NCBI RefSeq assembly: GCF_905475395.1
Contig: NC_058338.1
Location: forward strand, 5,222,935-5,286,934
Source of the DNA: Chrysoperla carnea
Taxonomy: Eukaryota > Arthropoda > Insecta > Neuroptera > Chrysopidae
Direction: 5' to 3'
DNA: 64,000 nucleotides
Positions within the stretch are counted from its first letter, which is position 1. Every line of letters starts with the position of its first letter. Below are positions 47,996-59,985 of the stretch, piece after piece. Under the pieces are notes generated by a model. It did not search any database. It was given only the letters and a program-made list of their open reading frames with translations, and had not been told where the DNA came from. Both the position numbers and the translations under genes were made by a program.

Positions 47996-49000
47996 ATTCA
48001 ACCATCTTGAAATTATCTATAAAATTCTTTGAATAATTTTCGAAATAATAAGTGTAAAGTCTATAACTACAGAGTGTTTAAACAGTTAACTCAATTGTAA
48101 ATGTTTATTTTCACTTAGTTTTTATTAACATTTGTGACTTATCGTGTTTAATACGTGCATTTTAAAACTGTGAGAGATTCCAGAAAAGTTCAAGGACAAT
48201 AAAATATCCCTTTTTAGGAACCACATACAAGTTTTGTTTGAAACTCGATTTTAACCAAAAAAAATCAATATACACAGAGTCCGTAAACAAGTTATTCTAT
48301 TAGTTATTTCATTTAATATTGGTAGGTATGTATTATTTCCATAAATTTTTCGAGTCATATCGATTGGAGCAAACACGTACAATAAGATTTGATTATGATT
48401 CGTAGTGTTATCATATTTTAGGTGTTTACAAATAAGATAAAAGGCTGTAACCACTTCCAAATCCATTTACAACATACCTATGTATTAAAATATTACATAT
48501 AATTATAACACAAAAACATGCATTAATTTGTTGATTGTCCACATCGAATCACTACGAATCCTAGACGGAAGGCCCCACCTATTTACAATACGATCATAGC
48601 GCAACGCATACAGAAATGCATTTATAATAATAAAATAACAATTTTAAGATTACTTAGTCATAAAAACTATTCGGGCAGAGGCAGTCGATGATCGGTCGAT
48701 CACCCTTTTATTGGACCTAATGTCACTGCCTTTGTTCAAAAAAAGCGCTTGCGTCATTAATTTATCAGCCATGCTCCAAAAACTCTCTCATTGTACACAC
48801 TTTTGATAAAACTTACCATATCTTTGCTCCTATGAACGGGCACCAAGCTTTTGTGTGTGTATTATTTGACTCCTTACCATCTCGTATACTCATTGGCCAT
48901 CAATATTATGCCCTCATATTGTGGTGCTGAAAATATTCCTATTTTTATCATGTTGATAAACAAAGATACAAGATAGTTTTTGGTCCACAAAAAAAAAACA
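47996..49000. other. Low-repeat flank upstream of a candidate promoter
   Basis: About 1 kb without recognised repeats or coding signal. It could be regulatory, because it precedes the promoter-like stretch at 49030-49325, but nothing in it identifies a specific function. Confidence 0.35.
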
Positions 49001-49029
49001 GTTCTTATCTATCTCTGTTTAGAGTCTAC

Positions 49030-49325
49030 AGCAGTAAACTCCGCCCAGTTTACACTCGTACTCATTGTTTGTGATTGGTGTAAATTGTGGCACCAATCAA
49101 CTTAAAATAATTCTCTCTCGCACAAAGAGGGGTCTAGACACACAGTTGATATACCCTCAGCAGTGTCGTCAGTGTTCGGTAAGCTTATACAATTTGTGTT
49201 CTATCATACACACAAAAAACTTTCTTTTTTTTTGTTTCTTTTCCTCGAATTTTGTGTGACATGTGACATGGAAATTTTTCTTGTGTGAAAATGTGTAGAA
49301 AATACTAAAGAAAATCTACTGAATG
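49030..49325 (+). promoter_or_regulatory. Candidate promoter and first exon of an unidentified gene
   Basis: The stretch has a GC box (CCGCCC, 49041-49046), a perfect inverted pair GATTGGTG (49073-49080) and CACCAATC (49091-49098) giving two CCAAT boxes, an Inr-like GTCAGTGTT near 49168, and a candidate exon end ATG|GTAAGTAAT with the ATG at 49323-49325. Another good donor, GGCGG|GTAAGTC, is near 49550. This is inference. No protein sequence supports it apart from the exon-like block at 55981. Confidence 0.35.
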
Positions 49326-52300
49326 GTAAGTAATTTTGTTATAAAATTTCTTTTAAAAAAAACGTCAGCATTTTATTTAAAGTGAGTGAACTGAGTTTGT
49401 ATCTTCACTATGCATGTATAACATATACACACATATAACGAGTGGCAGCCATCTATCTATCCATACATACGAGGTAAAGAGGGGAGGGGGGACGTTCGTC
49501 GATTGTTTGGGTTCGTCCATTATAGAAATAAACTTGTCCGGCGGGTAAGTCTCGCAGTATAGTTATAAGAATGTGTATACATATAATGTTAAATAATGGG
49601 TGTTATTTCACAGTCTAATTTCGAGTTATTTGCAAATAATATTATTTTAATTTTTTTTAAACCGGTTTCGATGATAAATCGGATCCATTTTTATTGTGTG
49701 TGTGTGTGAATGTAATGAATATTATTTTATCGGTGAATTTTTGATTAGCTCGCTTTATGTATGGCTAATTTTTTTTTTTCTTTTGTACCCACTATTTAAT
49801 AAATTATAATACATGCATACTCAACCATAAATATTGTTAATCTAAATATGGCTGCCAATTGTGTTTACTTGATTAATATATTTTTCACCAGTTGGATGGA
49901 AATCGATTACATTTTACTTGTGCGAGACTAGGTCAATAGGACAATTATATCTTTCTATATATTTCCATCTTTGTTTTATTCATATATTTTAAGAATATTT
50001 TTTCTTTCTTTTTGTGTGTTGTATGTAAATTATATATATTTTCTTGAGATGTTTGTTCACCGACGCTTCTTTTTTTAAGAACATATGCTGACCCTGAATA
50101 TGTGATGAGATAAAAAAAAGGCTCATAATGTGTCCTTTTCAAGGTTGTAAAAAGAAATTTGTTTTGCATAATTTTTTTTTGTGAAAGTGGATGATTTTTT
50201 CTGGGTGATTATTGAAAGGTTCTTTGTTCAGGATTCTTTTTTTTTGTAGTAATAATAAATTATTATGTATAACAGTTTTATCTTTGTAGACAATCATTGT
50301 AGAGGTTTCGTTCCGACGATTTACTGTATCTGTGTGTGTGTGTGTGTTTGGGTGCATTCACTTGTGTGTATACTTACAATTATTAGGCCTAATAGGCACT
50401 CTACTGCGTTCTTTGCTTTCTTTTTTTTTTAGTTACGTAAATATTCACAATATTAATGTTAATTATGGAATTCTTTTAACTTTTAAATTGAATTCCATTC
50501 TTCAAACATATTTTTTCAATTGGCTGTGGTCTTTTAAAAGTTAGTTAAGCACAATTATTTTTGCTATAGTTTGAATTTATTAGTTTTGTAGCCCTGAAGT
50601 GAAAATATAGGTGCCTGCTTTAAAATGGTTTTTAATCGATTTGAAAAACGAATTTTCAATTTCTATTGTGTTTCTTTTTCTTGCGCCGTTGGATGGTTCT
50701 TAATAAATATGAGAACAGTTTTTCAGTGATTTTTATTCTCTGACGAATATTAGGTAGGGTGTATCCTCTCATCTACGTGTACCTATTGAACTTTGACAGT
50801 TTAATTACTCAAAGTTACCAATTTTTAAGACTTTGAACCTGTGGAGATTTTGGATTTGTCTAATCAGCATTTTTATCCACCCATTTCTATGTGTTAACCA
50901 CCCATTAAGGTCAACTTTCATGTATATTTATAAAACGAATTAGAATAATAATAGAGGTAGGGGAAAATATGTATTTATTCCACTTTTTTCCTAGTGATAA
51001 CCATACAATAAAGGTTAAGTAAAATTTATGAAACAAAAACTGTTGCATACTAGGGCTCCGTAGCGACAGTGGAAGTGTGGTGGTCACTTTTAAAATAAAG
51101 GCGTTGTTTTAAGGAAGAATTTTTCTTAATAATATGCATCAGATAATGTGTGAAATAATTTGGAATTTCCCACGAGTTTTCGGGTGGTGTTGTTAGGCAG
51201 ATGAAAAAAACTGCCTAATTTATTCTGACATTAAACACAGCTTGATTATTGTTAATCAAAGGACAAAAAATAGGAAAGGATCAGAAAAACAAAATTGTTA
51301 AAATGGTTTAATTTCGTAGTAAAATGGATAGCTGATACCTTTCTTGAATTCAACTGGTTGTTCTGTTTATTTGTGTAGAAGAATTAACAAAACTTTATTT
51401 TCATTCACTTGACGGCAGATATTCTGAAACATAGGAAAACTTTTTAACATTATGGGCAAAAAAGAGAATCAAATATGATAGTTTTTACCGCTGATTCAGA
51501 TAACGGTGGACTTACACCTTATTAAATTGACTGGCCAAAGTTGGTCGAAGTGAAGCAGTCACTACCACACTTTCGTCTTAATTTGCAAGTATCTCATTGC
51601 TATGGCTGACATCAAAGTAGCTGCAACTGGTTATAGTATTATTCAATGGACGCCAGCAACCAAAAATGAATTGGAAGTTGTTATTTCCTAAAAAAAAAAC
51701 AGCTTAATACTTAAATCACAAATTTTACTGTACCTTGAGATAGTCCTTTGATTATACTTTTTACTAAGTGAAACAGTCAAAGCGCCGAGCGGTCTAAGGC
51801 AATAGACTTTGACCGTTTGTCTACTTAGACTTAGGTTGCAGGTTTGAATCCAGGCAGCGGTTGTGTGAACAATTATAATTAATGGGAATATATAGAAAAT
51901 AGAAGATTATTCGTTAATAACTACTCTCTTAAGTTTGAAATAGTGAAAATAGTAAATAGTCACTACAAAATAGTGATTTGTTATACTTTTAACTATTTCG
52001 TTTTTAGCGAGTAGCTATTCTGTTATCCTGTGAAAAATTTGTTTAATCGCGAAATGTATAAATCTCTTGTAGCGTGGGTGGTTGTTCGCTAATACAACCA
52101 CCCACCACGTTGTAATACACTTCACGAACAACTAATTGCTACATTCTCAGTTATATGACAAGTGCTTATATTATTCGCCTAAACTTTTCCATATCACCCA
52201 CCTTAAACAGCTACGAGTATATTACGTACAACCAAACCAAATATATTATGGATAAATTTATTCGAACAACAACAATTTCTAATGCCTGGGAGTTAACAAA

Positions 52301-52600
52301 CTTTAATAATGTAAAAGGAAGTGTGCATGTGTTGTGAGTTGTGCATTGATATGAAGTGTGCGTGTGTGTGTGTGTGTGTGCTCATGTATAGGTCTTTGTG
52401 TGTTCATCGTTAGGTCTAAAGCTAGGCGTAGTATTTGAGAGTCATTTTAGAACGGTTGGAAATTTGAGAGGCTTTTGTCAAGATTTTATCTAACTACATT
52501 ATCCTCTATATAAATATTTATAAAATTTTTAATTGCGTGGCGAGCTTGGAATTGTATGGCACTCGAAAGACGGGGATATACATTCCGACATTTAAAAATT
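49326..52600. other. AT-rich interval, possible intron
   Basis: It contains short (TG)n tracts at 50330-50348 and 52360-52381, T-rich tracts and a tRNA-like piece at 51773-51862, but no supported gene. If the candidate promoter at 49 kb is real, this is intronic. Confidence 0.4.
51773..51862 (+). repeat. tRNA-Leu-like sequence, probably SINE head
   Basis: GCGCCGAGCGGTCTAAGGC is close to the D-arm/A-box of leucine tRNAs and GGTTTGAATCC (51841-51851) is a B box. The acceptor stem does not close, so a SINE or tRNA pseudogene is likely. Confidence 0.5.
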
Positions 52601-52619
52601 GAAAAAAAGGTAGCAAGTC

Positions 52620-53080
52620 TAGGTTAAGTTAGAGTGGTTATTCTGAGGTGAGACATGCTTAGACCATATAGAGTCCGTTGTGATACCGAAAAGTGGGTTG
52701 TCCTAACACCGGCCACTACGCCATGAAGCATTCAGAGCTGTTAAAGAACAGCAGGAGTCAACAGGCTACACATCGGAGAGATTATCAAAAAATGCTTCCT
52801 CAAATTGGCCCATCTCCTCTCTCCCGATGGACTCAAATTAGTCCATCTCCTCGGGGAAAAAACTGACCTGTAACAGAGAAGATAAGGCATTGTTTCCTCA
52901 TCCTGTCCGCTTGTTGAGGGCGCTAAGACTAAGACAGTATCGTTTTATAGTCGCAACGATTTTCCTTATACGGGCTCTCTGGAATCTAAGATTGGCCTTT
53001 CTTAAGATCCTTAGTGATGCTTGTATCCTACAGCCTTGATCATTTCTAGTTAGTTCGCTGGCATTACAATTCCTTAGATT
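52620..53080 (+). mobile_element. GC-richer retroelement-like block
   Basis: It begins TAGGTTAAGTTAGAGTGGTT and contains TCCGTTGTGATACCGAAAAG. It is clearly less AT-rich than its surroundings and resembles non-coding leader segments of insect LINEs. It may belong to the same element as the RNase H remnant at 55250. I see no open frame. Confidence 0.4.
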
Positions 53081-54367
53081 TAAATACCAGTACCCATCAT
53101 TATCAAGTTTACATTCATTTGTTCCGCCAGGTCATACGTTCAGTGTTACCTTCAAGATTACGTAAAACAATCTTCCTTAAATGACTGTCAAATATTAAAG
53201 CTGACCCTAAACCTATGTTTGAATAAAGAGAGGTTTGTTTGGTTATAACCATTACTTATTTAAATCTATTTATTATAACCACAGTGGTACAGTACTACTG
53301 CTAGGCTAGGCTATAGCTGCTTCTAACTGTAACTATACCATGCATATCACGTATAGATATCTCCCTCCTCTTTGTTGTATCGCTATCTCTATATAGATAT
53401 TATCTACTACGAAAATAAATAAAATTATAGGTATCTGTGATTTCAAAATCATGTGTGGAGAAAAAGTTTTAATGTATAATGTATATACTTCGTTGTTCGA
53501 AATTTCTTATCATGAAAACTTTATGAGGTGTCAATAATTAAAATCGATTCGCTCACAAAATGCTCTATAAATTTCAAAATCATGAATAGGAATAGTTATA
53601 GATTTCTTTGAAAATCAGAGAAAGATAATAAGATCGCTAGATCAGACAATTTGGAAAAAATTTAGAACTTTAATGAGCTAAAACTTGTTAAGTTATATTT
53701 TTGATTCGTTCGTCTTCTGCCAGGACTTCTTTTAATGGGCATTATGAACAGTAGTACATTTGGTTCGTGGATTTCTTCGCAGATTAGCACAATTTATAAA
53801 AAAGGACGACAGGTGTTGTAGGACACCCAGTAGAGCATTAAAAAAATTATGCCTTTTTTGTTACTTAAAATACTAGATACTAACCTGAATGTCGAAGTAA
53901 ATTCTCGTCCAATATAGTACAATTTCTAATCTTTTTTGGATCTTGATCTGTAAAAATTGAAAAAAAATTTTAATTTAGTATTAGGCACTTAGATCATTTT
54001 TTTAATACTAATTCATTCTAAACTTTTTTGTAAGCAGCTGCAAGCAAATTTGTCAATGACAATTATTATAAATATTGTTATGATTGACAAAAATTGAATA
54101 AAATTACAAAGCATGAGGTAAATCTATAGGAGTCTGTACTGGTATGGGCAGTAATTTGTGTCTATTATTTATGGGTTTATATGAGTACTTGAAACACGTT
54201 ATTCAAGATACATATATTTATTCAGGGATGAAATTTACCTACTGAATCGGGAGCGATTTAGCATAGAATTTGTTTGAAAAGAATTTTTAAATTGTAGTTG
54301 AAACTCATGCACTTAAAGCTAGAAAAAAAAATCTATCAGTGAGTCTTCCACGCAAACGTTTAAATTT

Positions 54368-54870
54368 ATACCCTGTAATATTAAGGTATACCAAGTTTAG
54401 TCTCCAATTTGTAACGCTTAAAAATGTTGAAGCTGCGAGCAAATTTTTGGTATAGATGTTTATAAAATCACCAAATTATTCCATTTTCGGTTGTCTGTTC
54501 GTCTGTCAACACGATAACTCATAAACGAAAAGAGATATCTAGTTGCAATTTTTATAGCTTACTCAGGACAAAAAAAATTAGGTCGAATTCGTAAATGAGC
54601 AACATATGTCAGAATCTTGGGTCCACAGAAACCATCTTGTAAACCGTTAGAGATAGAACAAAAGTTTAACTATGAAAGTGTTCCTTAAAAAAAATAAACT
54701 ACTTTTGCTTGAAATATTTTTTTGTTTAAATCACTTTTTTATCCGTGAGGGCGCAAATTAGATCAAAACTTTGGTGTCCTTTTTCTTAGTACCATCAATA
54801 TTTTTAAGCTTTATCAACTTGGGACTAAAATTATCATACCTTGATATATTTCATATATACATGGTATAAA
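54368..54870. mobile_element. ~500 bp ATACCATG MITE family, the most complete copy
   Basis: The left end ATACCCTGTAATATTAAGGT with AATTTGTAACGCTTAAAAAT is mirrored by the right end ATATTTTTAAGCTTTATCAA and CATATATACATGGTAT, so the element has terminal inverted repeats of about 90 bp. The interior holds TGTCAACACGATAACTCATA, ACCATCTTGTAAACCGTTAG and CGTGAGGGCGCAAATTAG. It has no coding capacity. Confidence 0.85.
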
Positions 54871-55249
54871 GATATAACCAAAAGAGTATGAAGAAAGAAG
54901 CAGTAACTATTTCCGGGAATAATAATGAAGTGTTATCGAAATGTGATAATGAGTGAATGACTCTTAAAGAAATAAAGTTTCTTATAAGATAGGTATATTA
55001 TTAATACTTATTCAACAGTTTTTTTTTAATGCTGACACGACCATACGGTTTCATTTCTCAGTGAATAATTATTATAATCTTTATCAATAATATTAATTTT
55101 TATTAAAAACACTAAAAAAAACTAGTGAATTAATTTCCCATATATAAATTAATTTTAATTAACTAATAATAAAAATACTGTGTCTTACAGAAATTTCAAT
55201 CTTTAATTAATATAACGGAAAACTATTCTCTATTATCAATTTTTTGAGG

Positions 55250-55800
55250 CGTTAAGGTTCCAATTTAGGATAGTCTACTTCTGACATTGAACGATACAGT
55301 CAGCCTGATCTGGGTACCAGGCCACTCTGGCGTTGAAGGAGACGAAAAAATGGACTCGTTGACAGTAAAATGGTCTTTCTAATGCCTCTTTCACGTGAGC
55401 TTGTCATTCCTATAGAAAGATGCTTCATAATTTATCGAATCAAGGAATGGCTTAATGCATTTTGATTATTGGGAAACTGTGTTTAACTACAACTAGGCAA
55501 TTCTAAGAGGCCTAAACTAGAACACAGTTGAGAAGGGTGGTGGGACTCTTAACAAGTCACTGTTGATTGAACTATCACCTTCATAACATGAAGATCTCTG
55601 ATGATCTCACGTTGTAGGGCCTGTATGAAGGGCGAAATATCCATACATGTTTTTTGCATCTTCAGAAACTTGCAGATTCATAGGAATTTGTCGTTTTCTA
55701 CTTTTTTTTTATTTTCTGTCTTCGTATATGCATTTCGGAACTCTTCCGGTGTCCTATTTCGGAGGTCTAATGAGCAACTGCTCCTTTATCACCCCTTAAA
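55250..55800 (+). pseudogene. LINE remnant: RNase H end and zinc-knuckle tail
   Basis: Translation at about 55290-55365 reads LNDTVSLIWVPGHSGVEGDE, the conserved end of a retroelement RNase H. Further on, IKEWLNAF is followed in another frame by RTQLRRVVGLLTSHC, LNYHLHNMKISDDLT and then CRACMKGE...IHVFC. This is the order found in the C-terminal region of insect non-LTR elements with RNase H. Stops and frameshifts interrupt it, so it is dead. Confidence 0.75.
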
Positions 55801-55980
55801 TCTGTCACTGGTGAGGGGGAAGTCTTTATGCAGTTTATAAACTTAGACACCTTCCTCTACTCAAGCATTTAATGTTACTCTATACTAACAAAATGTATTA
55901 TAGAATAAAAATAGATTTACAAAATTTTGTGAGCTCTAATTTAAATAATTTGTCTCATAGTTAAAACGATTTTGTTACAG

Positions 55981-56027
55981 GTTGTACCACTAAAAAATAA
56001 GGGAAAAATTGGAAGGAGAACGAAAGG
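55981..56027 (+). other. Exon-like 47 bp block with strong splice sites
   Basis: The acceptor CGATTTTGTTACAG ends at 55980 and the donor AAAGG|GTAAGTA starts at 56028. In the frame that would follow a phase-0 donor after the ATG at 49323 it reads VVPLKNKGKIGRRTK, a basic peptide. I do not recognise the protein. It may be a micro-exon of the gene whose promoter is suspected at 49 kb, or a chance pairing of splice sites. Confidence 0.3.
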
Positions 56028-56855
56028 GTAAGTAGATACCTATTATAGATAAGTATCTTATTAAGAAATCGTCGATTGTAAGAAAATTCTGGAATCTCAA
56101 AGGTTAGAAGTAACTTTTAGAGCTAAGAATGTGCTACACTCATCTGAATTCTCTAGAAACTGCATTACCGGCCGGTATCATCATTAATTATAACTGACAG
56201 ACTGTCGCTGTCAAGATTTGGACCTGTTATAACGCTCGAATCGCTTTCGTTGAATAATATCGAAATAAATATTATGATCAAAGAGTCACCAGAAAACGCA
56301 AATAGAGAGGAGAAACTCCGTTAACAAAGTTAAATATTTTCGAATATTGGAAAGAAAAACGATGTTGATTTCTAATAGATTATAAGTATACACATTCTTG
56401 CACAAAAGTCATTGAAACGTTTAAAATTTGATAAACATTTCATTTCCGATTAAAAAACGTAAGTTCCTCCTTATACACGTTTTCAATACGGTGCAAAATG
56501 AACATTCGATACACCGACCGTCACATCACGATAACGTAGGTAGGTAGGTACATTTACAATTTAATCTAAAATTACCCGACATTTTTATATATTTTTTATA
56601 AGAAAAAAACGCCTCGAGTTACAAAAAAATAAAAAAGTTAAGTTTTGGTTCGTACTTCATCACAGAAGAACCATAGGAAAAAAAAACTTACTGTTTAAAA
56701 ACTCGTTAAATTTATACTTTTTTATTTTTTTTACTACCCTATTATTGCCTATTCGGTCTGCGATTAAAACGCATCATCATGTCAGTCATCAGTAGTTCTG
56801 AAATGAAACGCCACATTGTGTTGTCTACTTCTCTCGATACGAACAAAAAAATCAT

Positions 56856-57365
56856 GTGTTCTCTATCTTTATCTTAAAAATATATGACGAAAACTTGTTG
56901 AAAAATCAACGGTGGAAATGCATCACGATTAATGCAGGAGCTATCACAGAGAAGAAGAATAGGAGGTGTCTGAGTGAGGAAAGTCACTGTCCACCTCTTG
57001 CAATGAGGAGATGGACTAACTTGAGCCTGCGTTTCTATGACGATCTCTCCGACCGTTAACGTCAAAGCACTGATGCTGTTTTTAAAATACTCCAAATGGT
57101 TCTTGGAGTAGTGGCCGGGGATGGGCCAATCCGCTTTTCGGTATTACAACGTACTCTATGGTTTAAGTATGTCTTACCCCAAAATATTCACTTTACGTCA
57201 GTCGAGCTCCTTCAAAATAACACGGCTTTACAGGAAGCTTGGCACCATGCAGATGCTGATCCTGAGGCCTTTGTTTCAGCAAGTCAACTATTCCTAGCAG
57301 CCCTATACTCAACTATGACTAATGAGACCTCAATGGCCATAAACCGCCACGAGCTATTTTCATGA
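56856..57365 (+). pseudogene. Unrecognised GC-richer reading frame with one internal stop
   Basis: Two open stretches (56856-57059 and 57096-57365) are in the same frame, separated by one TAA at 57057-57059 and 12 further open codons. Together they span about 168 codons in sequence that is clearly less AT-rich than its surroundings. Residues such as WTNLSLRFYDDL, FSVLQRTLWFKYVLPQ and ALQEAWHHADADPEAF look protein-like. I cannot match it to a family. It may be a decayed transposon protein or a gene remnant. Confidence 0.4.
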
Positions 57366-59985
57366 CTCAAAATCTGTCATAAAGCCTTCTTTCAATCAGG
57401 CCTCTCTACTCCCAACAAAGGCGAACTACACACATTTAGTACCACATGAAAGTATTAAAACGAAAATAATGCAGATTTTCATGCCAGATCCATAAAGTCA
57501 TGCCAGGCTCCATTTTAAGATGTTTTTTGTGATTACGCTCATATGACAGGACATCGTACATTGGATCTACAACAAAATAATACGATACTGTACGATATTT
57601 TTTTAGAGGAAAGAAAAATGCAACTCATTTTAAAAATTTCATCTCTCTTTATATTATTTAAAAAAACATATCTTGTCTTTGTTCTTGCATGTGTGTATCG
57701 TATGCAATATACACACAAACAAGGGGAATACTTGTAACCAGTTTTAATTCGATCTCTATTTATCCAATTACAATTTATACATCTATCTTATTTTATATGC
57801 AATGCTTTCACTATAACTACAGTGTTGTCATATTTACTGTGTGTTGATGTGATAACATTTGTATCGTCTATGGCACGCAACAACCATAATTCAGGTTGTA
57901 GCTTTCTCTATCGAATATACATGTTAATGTATATGAATGTTACTGTTGTATTTATAATTGTAATACAAAATGGAATCCGTATGTGGATTGAGTCAAAGTA
58001 TGTAATCAAAATCAACGTTGCCATGTTTCTTAACTATTTTGTTTCTGCCTCTTGTATATGGTGTACGTTATGTATGATGTATTTCTTTCGTATTTATGAA
58101 ACATGGGAAGTGTAGAGAATGAAATAAAAAAAATTTAATAATTTTTATTTTTCGTGTGTATGTTTATTTGTTTTATCTTTTATGATATTTGTTCATAAAA
58201 TTATTTTACTGGCACTGTGATAAAGAAAAAAAAAATCATCGTATGTTTGAACACTGGAACAGTAATTTTATTTGAGGTTATCTCTCGGTAGTGCTGAATC
58301 TCAACTAAAAAAACTGATAAAATTGTTTTTATTACGTTATAATAAAAAGAAAAAGGATTATAGTTTTTGTTTTTTTTTTTATACCTAGGGGTGATAGTTT
58401 TATAAATTTGATTGTTTCCTGTTTACATAAAAAATATATAAATTCCGTTTTTTGCTGAAATTTAAAAAGATTTATTTTAAGAACTATAGTTGGATATATA
58501 AAAACCTTTAAACAGAAAATATAATCTGTCTTAGCTAACAACTAGAGAACAGAAAAACTGAAATAACTGATCTCAAACTGTTTAATTCTAAGAATCACCC
58601 CAATCGCACTGAAGTCATTTTTCAAATCCGATAATTATTATGTAATTGTAAATTTTACGAAACCTGATTTTTGAGATTTGATTGGTAGATATCTATGCAT
58701 ATAAAGATACCTAGATTTTTGTGGTCTCGAATTAATTATTGACTAAGATATTTGAATGTTTTGGCCTTTTTCTTTGGCGGTCTGAAATCGCAATAATTGT
58801 GTTGGTTTTTTAGATTTTTCTAATTTATTAAAAAATAATGCAAGCACTGGCATCCAAAACTTTCTATACATAATATTTCAACAATTATCTCAGCCAATTG
58901 TTTGTTTTCACTCTAAATTTACCTCTACACATTTGATGAAGCTAAATTACTTTTTCACCCACAGTTCATACGAAAATCGTGAGCTGTAACTACTTAAACG
59001 TTTTTATTTTTAAAACCCTGGCCCCAACTGTGAAAACGCGTCCTGTTTTCGTTGAGTCCTCCATTTTAAAAAAGATTGACAACTTCACCAAGAAAGAATC
59101 TTGTAGCTTAGTGGTCAGAGCATCCATCGTGCAAGTATAGGGTTCATGGCTTAATTCCCGGCTTCATGTGTGTCCATTGATTTAATATTAATAAAAAGAG
59201 TTTTAAAATGATCACATACAGCTTTTTCGTACAGGTACCTTTATCATAATCATCTTGACATGAATAATTTCAAGAATATATACTTCAAGTCATCTTTTTT
59301 ATAAACTGCTTTGACATTATCTGTTTTACATGTACCTTGATGAATGACATTATCTTTTATTTTTTTAATTTCAATAATTTTTTCTCTCGTCTTTGAGTAA
59401 GTATTGTCAACATCTACATGTCACTACATCACGTAGTCTTTCTCTGTTGTTACCTATATTTGAGACGTAAAAAATACGTTTGATGATTTACAATAAATCG
59501 ATGAATATATTATATTTTTTTTTATATTAATATAGCGATAGGTTGTTCATCATTGAATATTTTAAAATTGAAATGAAGATTTCAATAAATATGCAAATAC
59601 GCACTCACATATATAACGATCAAATTCTATTGTATATTTTTGCATTAATATCAATAAATTAAATTTAAAATATATTATTATATTATAATCAAATTTGATT
59701 CTAGGCCAATTATTATTTCGAAAAATGAAACATCAAAAATAAATTTGATTTTATAAAAATGATGAAAAAATACTTGATTTGATTTGTTTGAAAAGTGGAG
59801 ACATTCTAACTTTTATTATTAAAGATGTGGGGGAGAGAAATCTATTGCGCATCAGTGCTTAAATCGTACCAGCCGGTTTTCTCATAACTGATAGTTTTTA
59901 TGCGAAATCTGACAAAATCTAGGCAAAAAATTGCAGTTTCATTACTCATTTTATTCTCGAAAATGTAAATTGCATATAATTTCAA
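57366..59985. other. Interval without supported genes
   Basis: It contains a 97-codon hydrophobic frame (57822-58115) closely followed by AATAAA, and a tRNA-like piece at 59100-59168. The rest is AT-rich sequence with no recognised repeat or exon. Confidence 0.4.
59100..59168 (+). repeat. tRNA-like sequence, probably SINE head
   Basis: CTTGTAGCTTAGTGGTCAGA is a good A-box region and GGTTCATGGCTTAATTCCCG is a B box split by a short insertion. The secondary structure is broken, so this is not a working tRNA. Confidence 0.45.

Noticed and set aside
50139-50544. Frames across the (TG)n tract
   Set aside because: The peptide repeats come from the microsatellite itself.
52620-52645. TAGGTTAAGTTAG as interstitial telomeric repeat (TTAGG)n
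   Set aside because: There is no run of exact TTAGG units. The surrounding block looks like retroelement sequence.
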